Origin: a bacterium
GTDB taxonomy: Bacteria > AUK180
Assembly: GCA_023144005.1 (NCBI GenBank)
Contig: JAGLGN010000006.1
Coordinates: 124,001-188,000, forward strand
Direction of reading: 5' to 3'
Length of the DNA: 64,000 nt
Shown here: piece by piece, positions 63,688-64,000 of the stretch
Position numbering within the stretch: position 1 is the first letter of the stretch
How the letters are laid out: each line of letters starts with the position of its first letter
Translations under genes and position numbers: made by a program
The notes under the pieces: generated by a model
Told to the model about the DNA's origin: nothing
Seen by the model: only the letters and a program-made list of their open reading frames with translations
Database searches by the model: none

Positions 63688-64000
63688 TCATATGATTATA
63701 TCATCCATACGGGGAAATTTAAATCCGCTCTGTGTAAATTTCGAAATTTCTTCCGTGTATTCAGCGATCTCACCCATTGACCGCTCAAATTGCCTTTTTC
63801 TCCGCACTTTTTTACTATAGACGCTACCGTCAAGCAGTCCGAAATTCGCGCTCATGGGTTTGAACCCGGATTTGCCGGGAGGGGAAGAAAGATATCGCAA
63901 AAGCGCGCCGGTCATCGTATTTTCCCCGGGTATAATGAACTCTCCTTTCTGCAGGTCCTGCAGCATCGCCAGGCCCGCAACGATACCGCTTACGGCGGAT
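63688..64000 (-). CDS. trmFO: TrmFO, folate-dependent tRNA methyltransferase, C-terminal part
   Basis: Only the last about 103 residues are in the window; the frame is open to the edge. VSGIVAGLAMLQDL, TGALLRYLSSPP and FKPMSANFGLLDGSVYSKKVRRKRQFERSMGEI match the end of TrmFO, the FAD/methylene-THF-dependent m5U54 tRNA methyltransferase. It precedes the GT2 gene. Confidence 0.88.
   Translation of the reverse strand, partial: SAVSGIVAGLAMLQDLQKGEFIIPGENTMTGALLRYLSSPPGKSGFKPMSANFGLLDGSVYSKKVRRKRQFERSMGEIAEYTEEISKFTQSGFKFPRMDDIII

Noticed and set aside
1-64000. Prophage, integrative element or full insertion sequence
   Set aside because: No integrase, transposase, capsid or conjugation gene was seen; the accessory part is limited to hipBST, the glycosyltransferase genes and gene-free elements.

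Overview
The window looks like a contiguous piece of a bacterial chromosome at moderate to low GC, with tightly packed operons (many ATGA or short overlaps), lipoprotein genes and two-subunit-type GlyRS. Several ferredoxin-dependent enzymes (IorAB, KorDABC), pyruvate phosphate dikinase, asparaginase, a fused formiminotransferase-cyclodeaminase and two Na+/solute symporters suggest an anaerobic, amino-acid-using, Gram-negative-type bacterium, probably from a poorly cultured phylum. The phylum cannot be fixed from the sequence alone. All coordinates were counted by eye.

Layout. 1-7.6 kb (minus): an operon of a GspE/PilB-type ATPase, aspS, phoH, pgpH, ybeY and a cut-off SsnA-like amidohydrolase, read from a promoter that appears leaderless. 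7.6-13.2 kb (minus): a small YfiM-like protein, OGG1-type glycosylase, L-asparaginase, adenosine-specific kinase family protein, then a BatA-like/DUF58 pair. 13.3-16.0 kb (minus): thiS-thiG-thiH-thiE. 16.3-19.9 kb (minus): three lipoproteins, one joining a beta-propeller-like part to a thioredoxin-like end. 20.2-25.0 kb (minus): yebC, an EF-G paralogue, ruvC, ruvA, ruvB. 25.2-34.8 kb (plus): formiminotransferase-cyclodeaminase, iorA-iorB-glyS-ppdK, and a HAD hydrolase.

35.0-42.6 kb is the accessory core. It holds a three-gene HipB-HipS-HipT kinase toxin-antitoxin module (minus) whose promoter carries four operator-like repeats spaced about 42 bp apart. Next comes a GT4 glycosyltransferase gene and a 1390-residue protein joining a related glycosyltransferase, an unrecognised middle part and a phosphodiester-glycosidase (NAGPA-like) end. 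A 272-bp inverted-repeat element (MITE-like) sits between these two genes. 42.7-45.4 kb: a Na+/solute symporter, repeat-rich DNA, a tRNA-Ala(CGC) and a second, diverged element of the same kind.

45.4-55.3 kb (minus): one long operon of symporter, CoA-transferase, korD-korA-korB-korC, queH, mrp, a DinG-type helicase and a membrane protein. 55.6-63.7 kb: surface polysaccharide genes (flippase, acetyltransferase, pyruvyltransferase-like protein, NeuB-type synthase, a NeuA-PseG fusion, two glycosyltransferases), indicating a sialic-acid-like (nonulosonic) sugar on the cell surface. The window ends inside trmFO (minus).

Recurrent non-coding features: sigma70-like promoters (TTGNNN, 16-17 bp, TATAAT-like) before most operons, several with the -10 box only 5-9 bp before the ATG; a family of 270-530 bp inverted-repeat elements placed just after gene stop codons; and a 70-bp hairpin repeat present in two nearly identical copies.
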